Shown here one piece after another: positions 1-8,370 of a stretch of DNA of 64,000 nucleotides (its first letter is position 1; the number at the start of each line of letters is the position of its first letter). The stretch comes from Bacteroidales bacterium WCE2008. Its GTDB lineage: Bacteria > Bacteroidota > Bacteroidia > Bacteroidales > UBA932. The stretch spans positions 1 through 64,000 of the forward strand of contig FUZM01000002.1 of the NCBI GenBank assembly GCA_900167925.1, written 5' to 3'. Made by a program: the position numbers and the translations under genes. The notes under the pieces are model-generated. The model had not been told where the DNA came from. It was given only the letters and a program-made list of their open reading frames with translations, and searched no databases.

Positions 1-205
1 GAAGCGACGATGGCGGCGTAAAAGGACTGAGTTAGCCGTTTAGGCGGCGACAGCGACTGAGCAGCTTTTCCGAACCTGACGGAGGCGGCCCGTCAGCCGG
101 ACGCAGCAGAGGGACGGCACCCTGCGCCAGCAGGACAGCGGCAGGCGGCTGCGCAAGTAGACCCGAGCAATTGCGGAGGAGGGAGGGCGCCGTGTGAAAT
201 GCGTC
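1..205. repeat. Partial GC-rich dispersed repeat
   Basis: Non-coding, GC-rich sequence unlike the gene that follows. Positions about 44-105 match, as reverse complement and with few changes, the spacer at about 19700-19790; the shared part includes the block AGCTTTTCCGAACCTG and the following GGAGGCGGCCCGTCAGCCGG. A shorter version of the same block is at 15298-15325. No complete three-stem core like those at 15.4, 19.5, 19.8 and 34.8 kb is visible here, so this is a degenerate or truncated copy, or the edge of an element lying to the left of the window. Confidence 0.55.
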
Positions 206-235
206 TTTTTGATAGAATGGATTATTGGCCAGGAT

Positions 236-265
236 TTTGTGGATAGAGTATTATTGCTATATTTG
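236..265 (+). promoter_or_regulatory. Bacteroidetes-type promoter for the CPBP gene
   Basis: A -33 box TTTG (236-239) is separated by 18 bp from a -7 box TATATTTG (258-265), matching the Bacteroidetes primary-sigma consensus TTTG-N19-21-TAnnTTTG apart from spacing one base short. It lies inside the longest possible reading frame, so it rules out an upstream start at 225 and supports the ATG at 288. Confidence 0.7.
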
Positions 266-287
266 TATTAAGCAACCATTATTAATC

Positions 288-1112
288 ATGACTAATAGTT
301 TAGGCAAAAAGCTTCCATGGGGAAAATGGACAGCCCTTTTTATCCTCGGTACGCTCATTCTCTTCGCAATTTACGTTTTGAGCGTTGGTTTGAACGACTT
401 CATACACAAACCTTTATATCAGTATCTTGTGCATTTCGGCGGAATCGCCTTGCTGTTATTCACGTATCACAGACTTACTGCCGTATATGAAAGACGGAAA
501 GTCCTCGAACTCAGGCCAAAGAGAAGGGCGATCTTCGAGGGACTGATACTTGCCGTAATCCTGTTCGGAATATACACGTCACTTTCCCTGATTTTCGGAG
601 GTGGCAGCATTTCATATAGCGGGCTTACATGCGAAGAAGCATTATCCATGCTGGTAAATTGCCTTGTGATCGCCATAGGAGAAGAGATAGTTTTCCGTGG
701 AATGATCTTCAGAATGCTCTACAACCAGGTAGGAATGCTTATAGCAATACTTGTCTCCTCGTTAATCTTCGGATTCGGGCATGCCTTCAATCCAGGGGCA
801 TCAATTCTTTCTTCGCTGACCATAGCAGTCTCGGCCGGAATCGTCATGGGCCTGCTTCTGGTGCGTTTCAGGAGCCTCTGGGCGCCGATTGCCTTCCATT
901 TCGCATGGAACTTCATCGAAGGTCCTGTCCTCGGTACTGAAGTGTCCGGCATGGCAAGCCCGTCACTTTTCAAACTGGCGGGAATGCCAAAGAACATGAT
1001 CTGGGGCGACCAGTTCGGCCCGGAATCCTCCGTGATAATCCTTGTGCTCGGCATTCTGGTCAGCCTGTATTACACTTTTCAGATCTACTGCAGGCAGGCA
1101 GACCTGCGATAG
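288..1112 (+). CDS. CPBP family intramembrane glutamic endopeptidase
   Basis: Predicted 274-residue multi-pass inner-membrane protein of the CPBP (CAAX protease and bacteriocin-processing, Abi) family. The conserved motifs are visible: EExxxR as GEEIVFRG at about residues 131-138, FxxxH as FGFGH near 161-165, and a third motif HFAWN in the C-terminal third. These residues form the metal-independent active site within the membrane. Bacterial members process peptides or act in bacteriocin self-immunity; the substrate here is unknown. The start at 288 is chosen because the promoter lies just upstream. The gene stands alone and converges directly, with no intervening bases, on the FMN-binding gene. 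Confidence 0.85.
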   Translation: MTNSLGKKLPWGKWTALFILGTLILFAIYVLSVGLNDFIHKPLYQYLVHFGGIALLLFTYHRLTAVYERRKVLELRPKRRAIFEGLILAVILFGIYTSLSLIFGGGSISYSGLTCEEALSMLVNCLVIAIGEEIVFRGMIFRMLYNQVGMLIAILVSSLIFGFGHAFNPGASILSSLTIAVSAGIVMGLLLVRFRSLWAPIAFHFAWNFIEGPVLGTEVSGMASPSLFKLAGMPKNMIWGDQFGPESSVIILVLGILVSLYYTFQIYCRQADLR

Positions 1113-1526
1113 CTACTTGCAATTCTCCTTATAGAAAACCAGGGCGGCGCGGACATTCTTGATCACCGCGCTCGATGAGAATGTCGCCCCGGAGACAGCG
1201 TCAACCTTCATCTCAAGAGCCTCATCCACGGTCTTGCCGTTCCATTTCTCCAGAAGACCCTCGGCCACGGCATAGTCAAAATAACGCGGAGTCTCGTCAT
1301 TCGGCAAGGCTTCGACGCTCGTCACTACACCCTTCTTGCTGATAGTCACCTTTACCGGCGTCCTGCCCATGTAACCGTCATACTTGGCCCCTATGACGGA
1401 AGTATTGATCACCGTCTCTCCATTCTGGCCGGTCTCCACAGTCTTGACTTTGTCATCAGCGCTCAAGGCAACGCTGCACAGCACAGCAATGCCCGCGAGA
1501 ATATATTCAGATATATTTTTCATCAT
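1113..1526 (-). CDS. Secreted FMN-binding domain protein
   Basis: 137 residues: an N-terminal hydrophobic signal peptide followed by one FMN-binding domain of the NqrC/RnfG type. The motif DAVSGAT near residues 109-115 matches the flavinylation sequence D-x-x-S-G-A-T, in which ApbE-type transferases attach FMN covalently to the threonine. It is therefore predicted to be an extracytoplasmic electron carrier. No Rnf, Nqr or ApbE gene is nearby, so its electron partner cannot be read from context. A -7-like TAACTTCG lies upstream (about 1548-1555). Confidence 0.8.
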   Translation of the reverse strand: MMKNISEYILAGIAVLCSVALSADDKVKTVETGQNGETVINTSVIGAKYDGYMGRTPVKVTISKKGVVTSVEALPNDETPRYFDYAVAEGLLEKWNGKTVDEALEMKVDAVSGATFSSSAVIKNVRAALVFYKENCK

Positions 1527-1591
1527 TATTTTTCATTAAAGCGCTGCGAAGTTAAGCATTCTCGCGGAACGAACCAATCCCCATTTTTATG

Positions 1592-1599
1592 TATATTTG
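1592..1599 (+). promoter_or_regulatory. -7 promoter element
   Basis: TATATTTG, a perfect TAnnTTTG, 21 bp before the ATG at 1621. No good -33 box is visible at the expected distance. A TTG codon inside this box is the only way to extend the reading frame upstream, so the true start is the ATG at 1621. Confidence 0.55.
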
Positions 1600-1620
1600 C
1601 AAGGATCAACCCAAATTAAG

Positions 1621-3402
1621 ATGAAATTCACCCTGAAATGGCTGAAAGCCAACTATGTCAAGACCGAGCACATGGTCCCGATGCGCGACGGCATCCGCCT
1701 CTATACCTCCGTATATGCCCCTGCAAGCCGCACTGAAGCCAGCCCGGTCATGCTGGTCAGGACGCCATATCCCCTCAATCCATACGGCAAGACCTTCATC
1801 AAGGACCTCCGCACGCACATGGACAACTTCGTGGCAAACGGATACATCCTTGTCTATCAGAATGTAAGGGGAACATTCCGCAGCGAGGGTGAATTCATCA
1901 ACGTCCGCCCACTGTCTTCCGGAGACATCAAAGACCCGGCAAGAATCGACGAAGCCACGGATACATACGATACGGCGGACTGGATCATAACCCACCTGAA
2001 TACGAACGGCTCCATCGGAGTCAAAGGAATCTCATATCCCGGCTTCTACGCCACCATGGCAGCGATTTCAGGGCATCCGGCAATCAAGGCCGTATCGCCG
2101 CAGGCTCCGGTAACGGACTGGTACATCGGCGACGACGCCCATCTCAACGGTGCCTACCAATATGGGATGTACAGCTTCGGAGCCGCATTCTGCCGCAACA
2201 GAAAGAAGCCATGTTCCATATTCCCGAAACCAGTCATCGAAATCGAAGGAAACCCATATGACTTCTTCATGGATTTCGGGGGAATGAAGAACGCATACGA
2301 TGCCCTTGAACATGCTTTCCGCGAGAAAGGGGGAGTCCCGGAATTCATTTCCCAGTTCAGGGCTCATCCCGATTATGACGACTTCTGGCAGCGCAGAAAC
2401 GCTGTCCGGGACCTCTCATCAGCCAAGGCTGCATTTCTCGTAGTCGGCGGATGGTACGATGCCGAGGACTTCTACGGAAGCCTCGCCACCTACAGGGCCG
2501 CAAAAGAAAACGGTCTGGGAACATCATTCGCATGCGGTCCCTGGTTTCACGGCGCATGGAAACGGAAACGCTATGACTGTCTCGGAGACGCTACTTTCGG
2601 ACGCGGTTCGGCCGAATATTTCATGGACAAAATAGAATATCCGTTCTTTGCCTGGTATCTTGAAGGGAAGGGGACGAAGCCTCAGGAGAAAGCATGGATA
2701 TTGCCATCATCAGAAACAAGGCCAAGGGCTGCCGGACTGACTGACGGCCAATGGGAGACATATCCGGCCTGGCCTCCGGCAGAAGCCGGGGAAGCGCGCC
2801 TCTATATGTCCCGAGGCGGCATCCTTTCCGAAACCCCACAGCCCGGAGATGTCATGAAATATGTTTCTGACCCGCTGAATCCTGTACCATTCTGCAAGGA
2901 AGGAGTGGGAGCCCGCGACGCCCATGTGGCGGACCAGAGTTTCCTGGAAGGTCGCTCAGACATCCTCAGCTTCGTATCGGAGCCTCTGGAAACTACCCTG
3001 AAGGCCGAAGGACATCTCAAGGCGTGTCTGAACATTACTTCCAGCACGTCTGATGCCGATATTGTCGTCAAGCTAATCGACCTCAGGCCTGACGGCTGCC
3101 AGCTGCTGATCCGCTCCGGAGTCATGCCTCTGCGCTATCGCAGCAGCCTTTCCGTGCCGGAGCCGATGGTTCCCGGGAAGGCCGTGGACATAGAGTTCAG
3201 CCTCAATGACATAGCCCATCATTTCCTTCGCGGGCACAGAATCATGATCCAGATCCAGAGCAGCCTGTTTCCTCTCGTCGCCATGAACCCGCAGTCATTC
3301 TTGCCGAATCAGTATGAGGCCCGTCCGGAGGACTACAAAAAAGCGGAGATCGCATTGAACTGCGGCCCCCGCTCATATATAGCGCTCTCAGTTGTCGATT
3401 AG
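1621..3402 (+). CDS. CocE/NonD family X-Pro dipeptidyl-peptidase-like hydrolase (S15)
   Basis: 593 residues. The alpha/beta-hydrolase domain has the nucleophile motif GISYPG (about residue 140), a probable catalytic Asp in GGWYDAED and His in GPWFHGAW, followed by the C-terminal jelly-roll domain typical of X-Pro dipeptidyl acyl-peptidases and CocE esterases. Members hydrolyse Xaa-Pro peptides, acyl esters or beta-lactam esters; specificity cannot be decided from sequence. No clear signal peptide is present, so it is probably cytoplasmic. Its stop codon overlaps the stop of the convergent yicC-like gene by four bases. Confidence 0.85.
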   Translation: MKFTLKWLKANYVKTEHMVPMRDGIRLYTSVYAPASRTEASPVMLVRTPYPLNPYGKTFIKDLRTHMDNFVANGYILVYQNVRGTFRSEGEFINVRPLSSGDIKDPARIDEATDTYDTADWIITHLNTNGSIGVKGISYPGFYATMAAISGHPAIKAVSPQAPVTDWYIGDDAHLNGAYQYGMYSFGAAFCRNRKKPCSIFPKPVIEIEGNPYDFFMDFGGMKNAYDALEHAFREKGGVPEFISQFRAHPDYDDFWQRRNAVRDLSSAKAAFLVVGGWYDAEDFYGSLATYRAAKENGLGTSFACGPWFHGAWKRKRYDCLGDATFGRGSAEYFMDKIEYPFFAWYLEGKGTKPQEKAWILPSSETRPRAAGLTDGQWETYPAWPPAEAGEARLYMSRGGILSETPQPGDVMKYVSDPLNPVPFCKEGVGARDAHVADQSFLEGRSDILSFVSEPLETTLKAEGHLKACLNITSSTSDADIVVKLIDLRPDGCQLLIRSGVMPLRYRSSLSVPEPMVPGKAVDIEFSLNDIAHHFLRGHRIMIQIQSSLFPLVAMNPQSFLPNQYEARPEDYKKAEIALNCGPRSYIALSVVD

Positions 3403-4289
3403 AGAATGTTCATGCACTGCTCGCGGATCTTCTCGAGCTCATCCTTCATCAGAACAACGGTCTGCTGGATGCCGGCATGATTAGCCTTTGAGCCTGTCGT
3501 ATTGATCTCGCGGCCCATCTCCTGGATGATGAAACCGAGCTTCTTGCCAGGCTTCTCTTCGCCGTCGATAGTGTCCATGAAATACTTGCAATGCTGGCGG
3601 AGGCGTACTTTCTCCTCGTTGATGTCGTACTTCTCCAGATAGAATATCATCTCCTGCTCGAACCTCGAAGGATCCGGCTTCTGCTGAAGCTCTTCCAGAC
3701 TCTTGGTAAGCTTGGTGCGGACAGTGTCGATTCTCTCGTGCTCGAAAGACTCTACACGATTCTCAAGCTCAAGGATATTGCCGACACGGCTTGTCACATC
3801 CTTGTAGAGTGCCTTTCCCTCACGTGAACGGTAATTGTTGACAGCCTCCAGAGCCTCGTCTATAGCGGCCTCGACCTTGCTCCAGTTATCCTCATTGATT
3901 ATTTCCTTCTTGGCCGCATTGTCGATGACATCAGGGAATCGGAGAATCGCGGTAAATACATCATTGTCACCGTCAGAATCGCCGGTTTCGACATTGAGTT
4001 TCTCGCGGATAGCGTTCAGCTGCCTGTAATAATCCTCGATAAGTTCCTCATTCAGCTTCTTCGCCTCGGTAGCGGCATTTGGCTCCCAGTTTACGAAGAA
4101 ATCGATGGTGCCCCTGCCGAGCTGGTCGGCAATCTTCTGTCTTACCAGAAGCTCCTTGTCCTTAGGCAAAAGGGAAGTCTTGAGATTGATATCAGCGCTT
4201 TTTCCGTTGAGAGTACGGATCTCTATAGTCAGTTTTCCTGCTTCCAGGACGGCCTCGGCCTTGCCGTAGCCGGTCATAGATTGAATCAT
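3399..4289 (-). CDS. YicC family endoribonuclease-like protein
   Basis: 296 residues, the usual family length. The N-terminus MIQSMTGYGKAE and the C-terminal GREINTTGSKAN are hallmark YicC sequences. YicC proteins are hexameric RNA-binding endoribonucleases implicated in stress and sRNA turnover in E. coli; the role in Bacteroidetes is not established. A -7 box TATTTTTG on the minus strand (4361-4368) gives a leader of about 65 nt that contains an 8-bp inverted repeat CCGGATTT/AAATCCGG. It is divergent from glnS. Confidence 0.88.
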   Translation of the reverse strand: MIQSMTGYGKAEAVLEAGKLTIEIRTLNGKSADINLKTSLLPKDKELLVRQKIADQLGRGTIDFFVNWEPNAATEAKKLNEELIEDYYRQLNAIREKLNVETGDSDGDNDVFTAILRFPDVIDNAAKKEIINEDNWSKVEAAIDEALEAVNNYRSREGKALYKDVTSRVGNILELENRVESFEHERIDTVRTKLTKSLEELQQKPDPSRFEQEMIFYLEKYDINEEKVRLRQHCKYFMDTIDGEEKPGKKLGFIIQEMGREINTTGSKANHAGIQQTVVLMKDELEKIREQCMNIL

Positions 4290-4381
4290 AGTTCTTTTGA
4301 AAATTTTAAACCATGGTCCCGGATTTCATACCATATATTCAAAAAATCCGGATACCGCTGCAAAAATAGCAATAATTTCAT

Positions 4382-4389
4382 TAATTTTG
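4382..4389 (+). promoter_or_regulatory. -7 element of glnS
   Basis: TAATTTTG fits TAnnTTTG and lies 25 bp before the glnS ATG. The -33 box is not recognisable. It would also drive the tightly spaced genes that follow glnS. Confidence 0.45.
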
Positions 4390-4414
4390 TAAATTAAAGA
4401 ATAATGATAGGAAT

Positions 4415-6058
4415 ATGGAGAAATTGAATTTTCTTGAAGAGATAATTGAAGCAGACCTCAAAGAGGGAAAATATAAAAGCATAATGACGAGGTTTCCTCC
4501 GGAGCCTAACGGCTACCTGCACCTCGGCCATGCCAAGAGTATCTGCCTCAACTTCGGATTAGCGCAGAAATATGGCGGAAAGACAAACCTCCGCTACGAC
4601 GATACGAATCCTGTGAAAGAAGATACCGAGTACGTAGATTCAATCAAGGAGGATATCAAGTGGCTTGGTTTCCAGTGGGATAAGGAACTCTATGCATCCG
4701 ATTACTTTGACCAGCTCTACGAGTGGGCCGAACTTCTCATCAAGAGAGGCCTTGCGTACGTGGATGACCAGACCCAGGAAGAAATAAGCAAGGGCCGCGG
4801 TACAGTCGACAAACCGGGAATCGAAAGCCCGTACAGAAACCGCAGCGTCGAAGAAAACCTGCAGCTCTTCCGCGAGATGAAGGCCGGCAAATATGCCGAC
4901 GGCGAGAAGGTCCTCCGCGCCAAGATCGACATGGCTCATCCTAACATGATGTTCCGCGATCCGCTCCTCTACAGAATCAAACATGCGTCCCACCACCGTA
5001 CGGGCGACAAATGGTGCATCTATCCGATGTACGACTTCACCCACGGCCAGTGCGACTCCATCGAGCATATTACCCATTCGATCTGCACCCTCGAGTTCGA
5101 CGTGCACCGTCCTCTCTATGACTGGTTCATAAAGACTCTCGATATCTTCCCGAGCCATCAGTATGAATTCGCCAGGCTGAATCTTACCTACACCCTTATG
5201 AGCAAGAGAAAGCTCCTCGAACTCGTACAGAAAGGTCTGGTAAGCGGATGGGATGACCCTCGCATGCCTACGCTCTGCGGCGTTCGCCGTCGCGGATATA
5301 CCGCCGAGGCCCTCAAGATGTTCTGCGAGAAGATCGGCGTTTCCAAGAGAGACCAGCTGATCGACCTTCAGCTGCTCGAGTGGTGCGTACGTCAGGACCT
5401 CAATGCGAGGTCAAACCGCTACATGGTAGTCCAGGACCCTATCAAGGTGACAATCACCAACTGGGAGCCGGGTAAGGTAGAGTATTTCGACTGCCCTCTG
5501 AACCCTGCCGAGCCGGAAGGTGCTACCCGCAAGGTTCCGTTCAGCGGCGAGATTCTCATCGACAGGGCCGACTTCATGGAGGATGCTCCGAAGAAGTTCT
5601 TCAGACTCAAACCGGACGGCGAAGTTCGTCTCAAGTATACATACATCATCAAGTGCAACGAAGTCATCAAGGACGAGAACGGCCGCGTAGTAGAGCTAAA
5701 ATGTACCTATGATCCGACCACGCATCCTCAGACAGGGGAGTGGCGCTCGGTCAAGGGTACTATCCACTGGGTATCTACTGCCCATATGAAGACTATCGAG
5801 CTCCGCAACTATGACCGTCTCTTCACTCTTCCTGACATGAGCCAGGTACCTGAGGACAAGGATTACAAGGACTTCCTCAATCCTGATTCGCTTATTGTCA
5901 CCGAAGGATATGCCGAGCCTGCGCTTCTTGAGGACAAGTCCGGAATTGCCGTACAGTTCGAAAGGACCGGATACTATGTCATGGACAAGGACTCTACTCC
6001 TGAGAAACCAGTCTTCAACAAGACTACTGCACTTAAGGACTCCTATAAACCGGAATAG
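4415..6058 (+). CDS. glnS: Glutamine--tRNA ligase
   Basis: 547 residues. Class I aminoacyl-tRNA synthetase with the HIGH-type signature PPEPNGYLHLGH (about 27-38) and the KMSKS-type sequence MSKRK (about 262), followed by the two C-terminal beta-barrel anticodon-binding domains. It charges tRNA-Gln directly with glutamine, which marks GlnRS rather than the GluRS plus amidotransferase route. The next gene begins 15 bp downstream, so glnS may be first in a five-gene transcription unit. Confidence 0.95.
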   Translation: MEKLNFLEEIIEADLKEGKYKSIMTRFPPEPNGYLHLGHAKSICLNFGLAQKYGGKTNLRYDDTNPVKEDTEYVDSIKEDIKWLGFQWDKELYASDYFDQLYEWAELLIKRGLAYVDDQTQEEISKGRGTVDKPGIESPYRNRSVEENLQLFREMKAGKYADGEKVLRAKIDMAHPNMMFRDPLLYRIKHASHHRTGDKWCIYPMYDFTHGQCDSIEHITHSICTLEFDVHRPLYDWFIKTLDIFPSHQYEFARLNLTYTLMSKRKLLELVQKGLVSGWDDPRMPTLCGVRRRGYTAEALKMFCEKIGVSKRDQLIDLQLLEWCVRQDLNARSNRYMVVQDPIKVTITNWEPGKVEYFDCPLNPAEPEGATRKVPFSGEILIDRADFMEDAPKKFFRLKPDGEVRLKYTYIIKCNEVIKDENGRVVELKCTYDPTTHPQTGEWRSVKGTIHWVSTAHMKTIELRNYDRLFTLPDMSQVPEDKDYKDFLNPDSLIVTEGYAEPALLEDKSGIAVQFERTGYYVMDKDSTPEKPVFNKTTALKDSYKPE

Positions 6059-6073
6059 TCAAAAGCGACTGCG

Positions 6074-6916
6074 ATGTTCAAGAAATTCAGGACCAGAATC
6101 AAGGGTTACAGAATGACGATGAGGATGAAGCTTACGCTCGCCCTCAGCTCTATTGCTATGATTCTGATAATATCCAGCGTCATTTCGATTCTCGAATACA
6201 CGAGGATGAGCAATTACGTCTCGACCCTTATTGCAGACAATATCGAGAGCATCAACGCAGCCCAGAAGATAGCCAACGAGACAGACGCCTACAACCTCCA
6301 GATTCTGTCGGTGGTGGGCGAAGATGGAGCCAACGAAGTCCCGGACTTCAACAGGGAAGCGTTCATCAGCCACTGCGACAGTCTCCGGAGTGCGCTGTCC
6401 TCGATCAACAAGCAGAATCTCGCTGATTCGCTTGTGTATTCGTGGTCTGCCTACATGCTTACGTCGCTTGAGCTCCCGAATGTCCTCCAGTCGGACTTCA
6501 TCGATACGAGGTCCTGGTACTTCGAACGCCTGCAGGTTGTATACAACCGGATGCATCGTGATATCGACGTGCTTAATACTGCCATCTTCTCCGAGCTCAG
6601 ACGTAATTCCGAGACTTTCGAGAGGGGATTCTACCGCAGTATAATACCGGGAGCCGTCGCTGTCGGAGTCGGAATCGTGCTCGTACTCCTGCTCCTTACC
6701 TTTATCCTGGCGTTCTACGTCAATCCGATTTACAAGATGTTGAGAGGACTGAACAATTACCGGTCGCTCAACAAGAAATATACATACTCCTTTGAGGGAG
6801 ATGACCAGCTGAAGGAACTCAACGACGGTCTCACCGAGGTCATCGAAGAGAACCAGCAGCTGCGTAAGAGAGTCCGCACCCTGCGTGACGCTATCTCCCA
6901 GAAAGACATCCAGTAA
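6074..6916 (+). CDS. HAMP-type membrane sensor-like protein without output domain
   Basis: 280 residues with two transmembrane segments (about 16-40 and 190-217) flanking an extracytoplasmic helical region of about 150 residues, then a HAMP-like cytoplasmic segment and a short charged coiled coil. This resembles the input half of a chemoreceptor or histidine kinase, but no kinase, cyclase or methyl-accepting domain follows. Its stop overlaps the trkH start by one base (TAATG), implying translational coupling. A role in modulating TrkH is an inference from position only. Confidence 0.6.
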   Translation: MFKKFRTRIKGYRMTMRMKLTLALSSIAMILIISSVISILEYTRMSNYVSTLIADNIESINAAQKIANETDAYNLQILSVVGEDGANEVPDFNREAFISHCDSLRSALSSINKQNLADSLVYSWSAYMLTSLELPNVLQSDFIDTRSWYFERLQVVYNRMHRDIDVLNTAIFSELRRNSETFERGFYRSIIPGAVAVGVGIVLVLLLLTFILAFYVNPIYKMLRGLNNYRSLNKKYTYSFEGDDQLKELNDGLTEVIEENQQLRKRVRTLRDAISQKDIQ

Positions 6917-8370
6917 TGAACCTGAAGGTCATATCCAGAAACGTCGGATACGCGCTGCTAGTCAGTGCGCTCTTCATGTTTCTGTCCATTATCGTCTCTG
7001 TGCTCAGTGGCAACGACAGCGCTCTGGCCGCTCTTGTCATCAGTTTTACGATAACCTTCATCTTCGGCGCCTTCCCGTTCATATTCGTACGCAAGACTTC
7101 CGGGATAACCCTGAAAGACGGATTCATGATCATTTTCCTTTCATGGACCCTGTCCTTCATTTTCGGAATGCTGCCTTATGTGCTCTGGGGTGGACCTTTT
7201 ACTGTCGCAAATGCTTGGTTTGAAAGTGTTTCCGGGTTTACGACTACCGGATCGACCATACTTGAAGACGTGGAGTCCCTGCCTAAGAGCCTGCAGTTCT
7301 GGAGATGCTCGACGCACTTCATCGGAGGTTTGGGAGTAGTTGTCTTCCTTCTGCTGATAATTCCTTCTTCGAGCCAGATAAGATTCCGCCTTACCAACAT
7401 GGAGCTTTCCTCCCTTTCCAAGGAAGGTTACCGTTCTCAGTCCAACAAGACTGTGATGATATTCACCTCGGTCTATCTGGGACTCGTCGCTCTGTCCATC
7501 GTAATATATCTTATCGGCGGAATGTCGCTCTTCGATGCTGTATGCCACGCTTTCAGCGTAAGTTCTACCGGAGGCTTCAGCAATAACAACCTCTCCATCG
7601 GAGGCTACAATTCCAGCTTCATATCGATTGCTACGATTGTCCTTATGCTGTTGAGTTCCATTCACTTCGGCATAATCTACATGACAGTCGTCAACCGTTC
7701 CATAAAGCCGTTGAAGAACCCTGTGCTGAGATTCTATCTCGTATCCGTGCTGATAGTCTCGCTTGCCGTCGCCCTGTCTCTGAAGATCAATGGCACGGCT
7801 GCCGGATGGGGTCAGGCTTTGATGGACGGATCCTTCCAGGTAGTAAGCTACGCCTCGACTACAGGTTTCGCTACGGCCGACAACGGCCTCTGGCCTATGT
7901 TCCCATGTATCCTTCTGATGTATATGGGTGTCCAGTGCGGTATGGCCGGTTCCACTACCGGTGGTGTCAAGAGCGACCGTATGCTTCTCCTCTATAAGGC
8001 AATCCGCCGGCAGATCCGCCGACAGATCTATCCGACATCCGTGTTCGGCCTGAAGATGGGCAACAGGACGATGCAGGATGAGGAAATCTATCCTCATATC
8101 CTCTATATCGCCGTATTCTTCAGCCTTATCATCATATCGACAATGCTCTGCATGCTCTTCGGCCAGGACGTGCATTGCGCCATTGCCGGCACTATCGCCA
8201 GCCTCGGAAACGTAGGCCCTGCTTTCGGAGAACTCGGAACCTACGGGAACTACAGCCATATTTCGACTATGGTCAAATTCATCTTCACCGCCGATATGTT
8301 CATGGGCCGAATCGAAATCTATCCGGTGCTCGCCGCCTTGTCAATGATGATACCGGGGAGGAACCGATAG
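6916..8370 (+). CDS. trkH: TrkH family potassium uptake protein
   Basis: 484 residues, polytopic. The pore-loop filter repeats of the Trk/Ktr superfamily are visible: TTTGSTI, STGGFS, STTGFA and STTGGV. TrkH forms the K+-conducting dimer in the inner membrane and is normally gated by TrkA, which is not in this window. The gene overlaps the preceding HAMP-type gene by one base and is followed without any spacer by the helicase gene, so it belongs to a coupled operon. Confidence 0.92.
   Translation: MNLKVISRNVGYALLVSALFMFLSIIVSVLSGNDSALAALVISFTITFIFGAFPFIFVRKTSGITLKDGFMIIFLSWTLSFIFGMLPYVLWGGPFTVANAWFESVSGFTTTGSTILEDVESLPKSLQFWRCSTHFIGGLGVVVFLLLIIPSSSQIRFRLTNMELSSLSKEGYRSQSNKTVMIFTSVYLGLVALSIVIYLIGGMSLFDAVCHAFSVSSTGGFSNNNLSIGGYNSSFISIATIVLMLLSSIHFGIIYMTVVNRSIKPLKNPVLRFYLVSVLIVSLAVALSLKINGTAAGWGQALMDGSFQVVSYASTTGFATADNGLWPMFPCILLMYMGVQCGMAGSTTGGVKSDRMLLLYKAIRRQIRRQIYPTSVFGLKMGNRTMQDEEIYPHILYIAVFFSLIIISTMLCMLFGQDVHCAIAGTIASLGNVGPAFGELGTYGNYSHISTMVKFIFTADMFMGRIEIYPVLAALSMMIPGRNR

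Noticed and set aside
1..205. Retron or DGR remnant suggested by long inverted repeats with structured cores
   Set aside because: No reverse transcriptase gene or template repeat is found anywhere in the window, and the element cores do not resemble msr-msd.
7141..8259. 372-codon frame antisense to trkH
   Set aside because: Shadow of trkH codons, with no start context or family resemblance.
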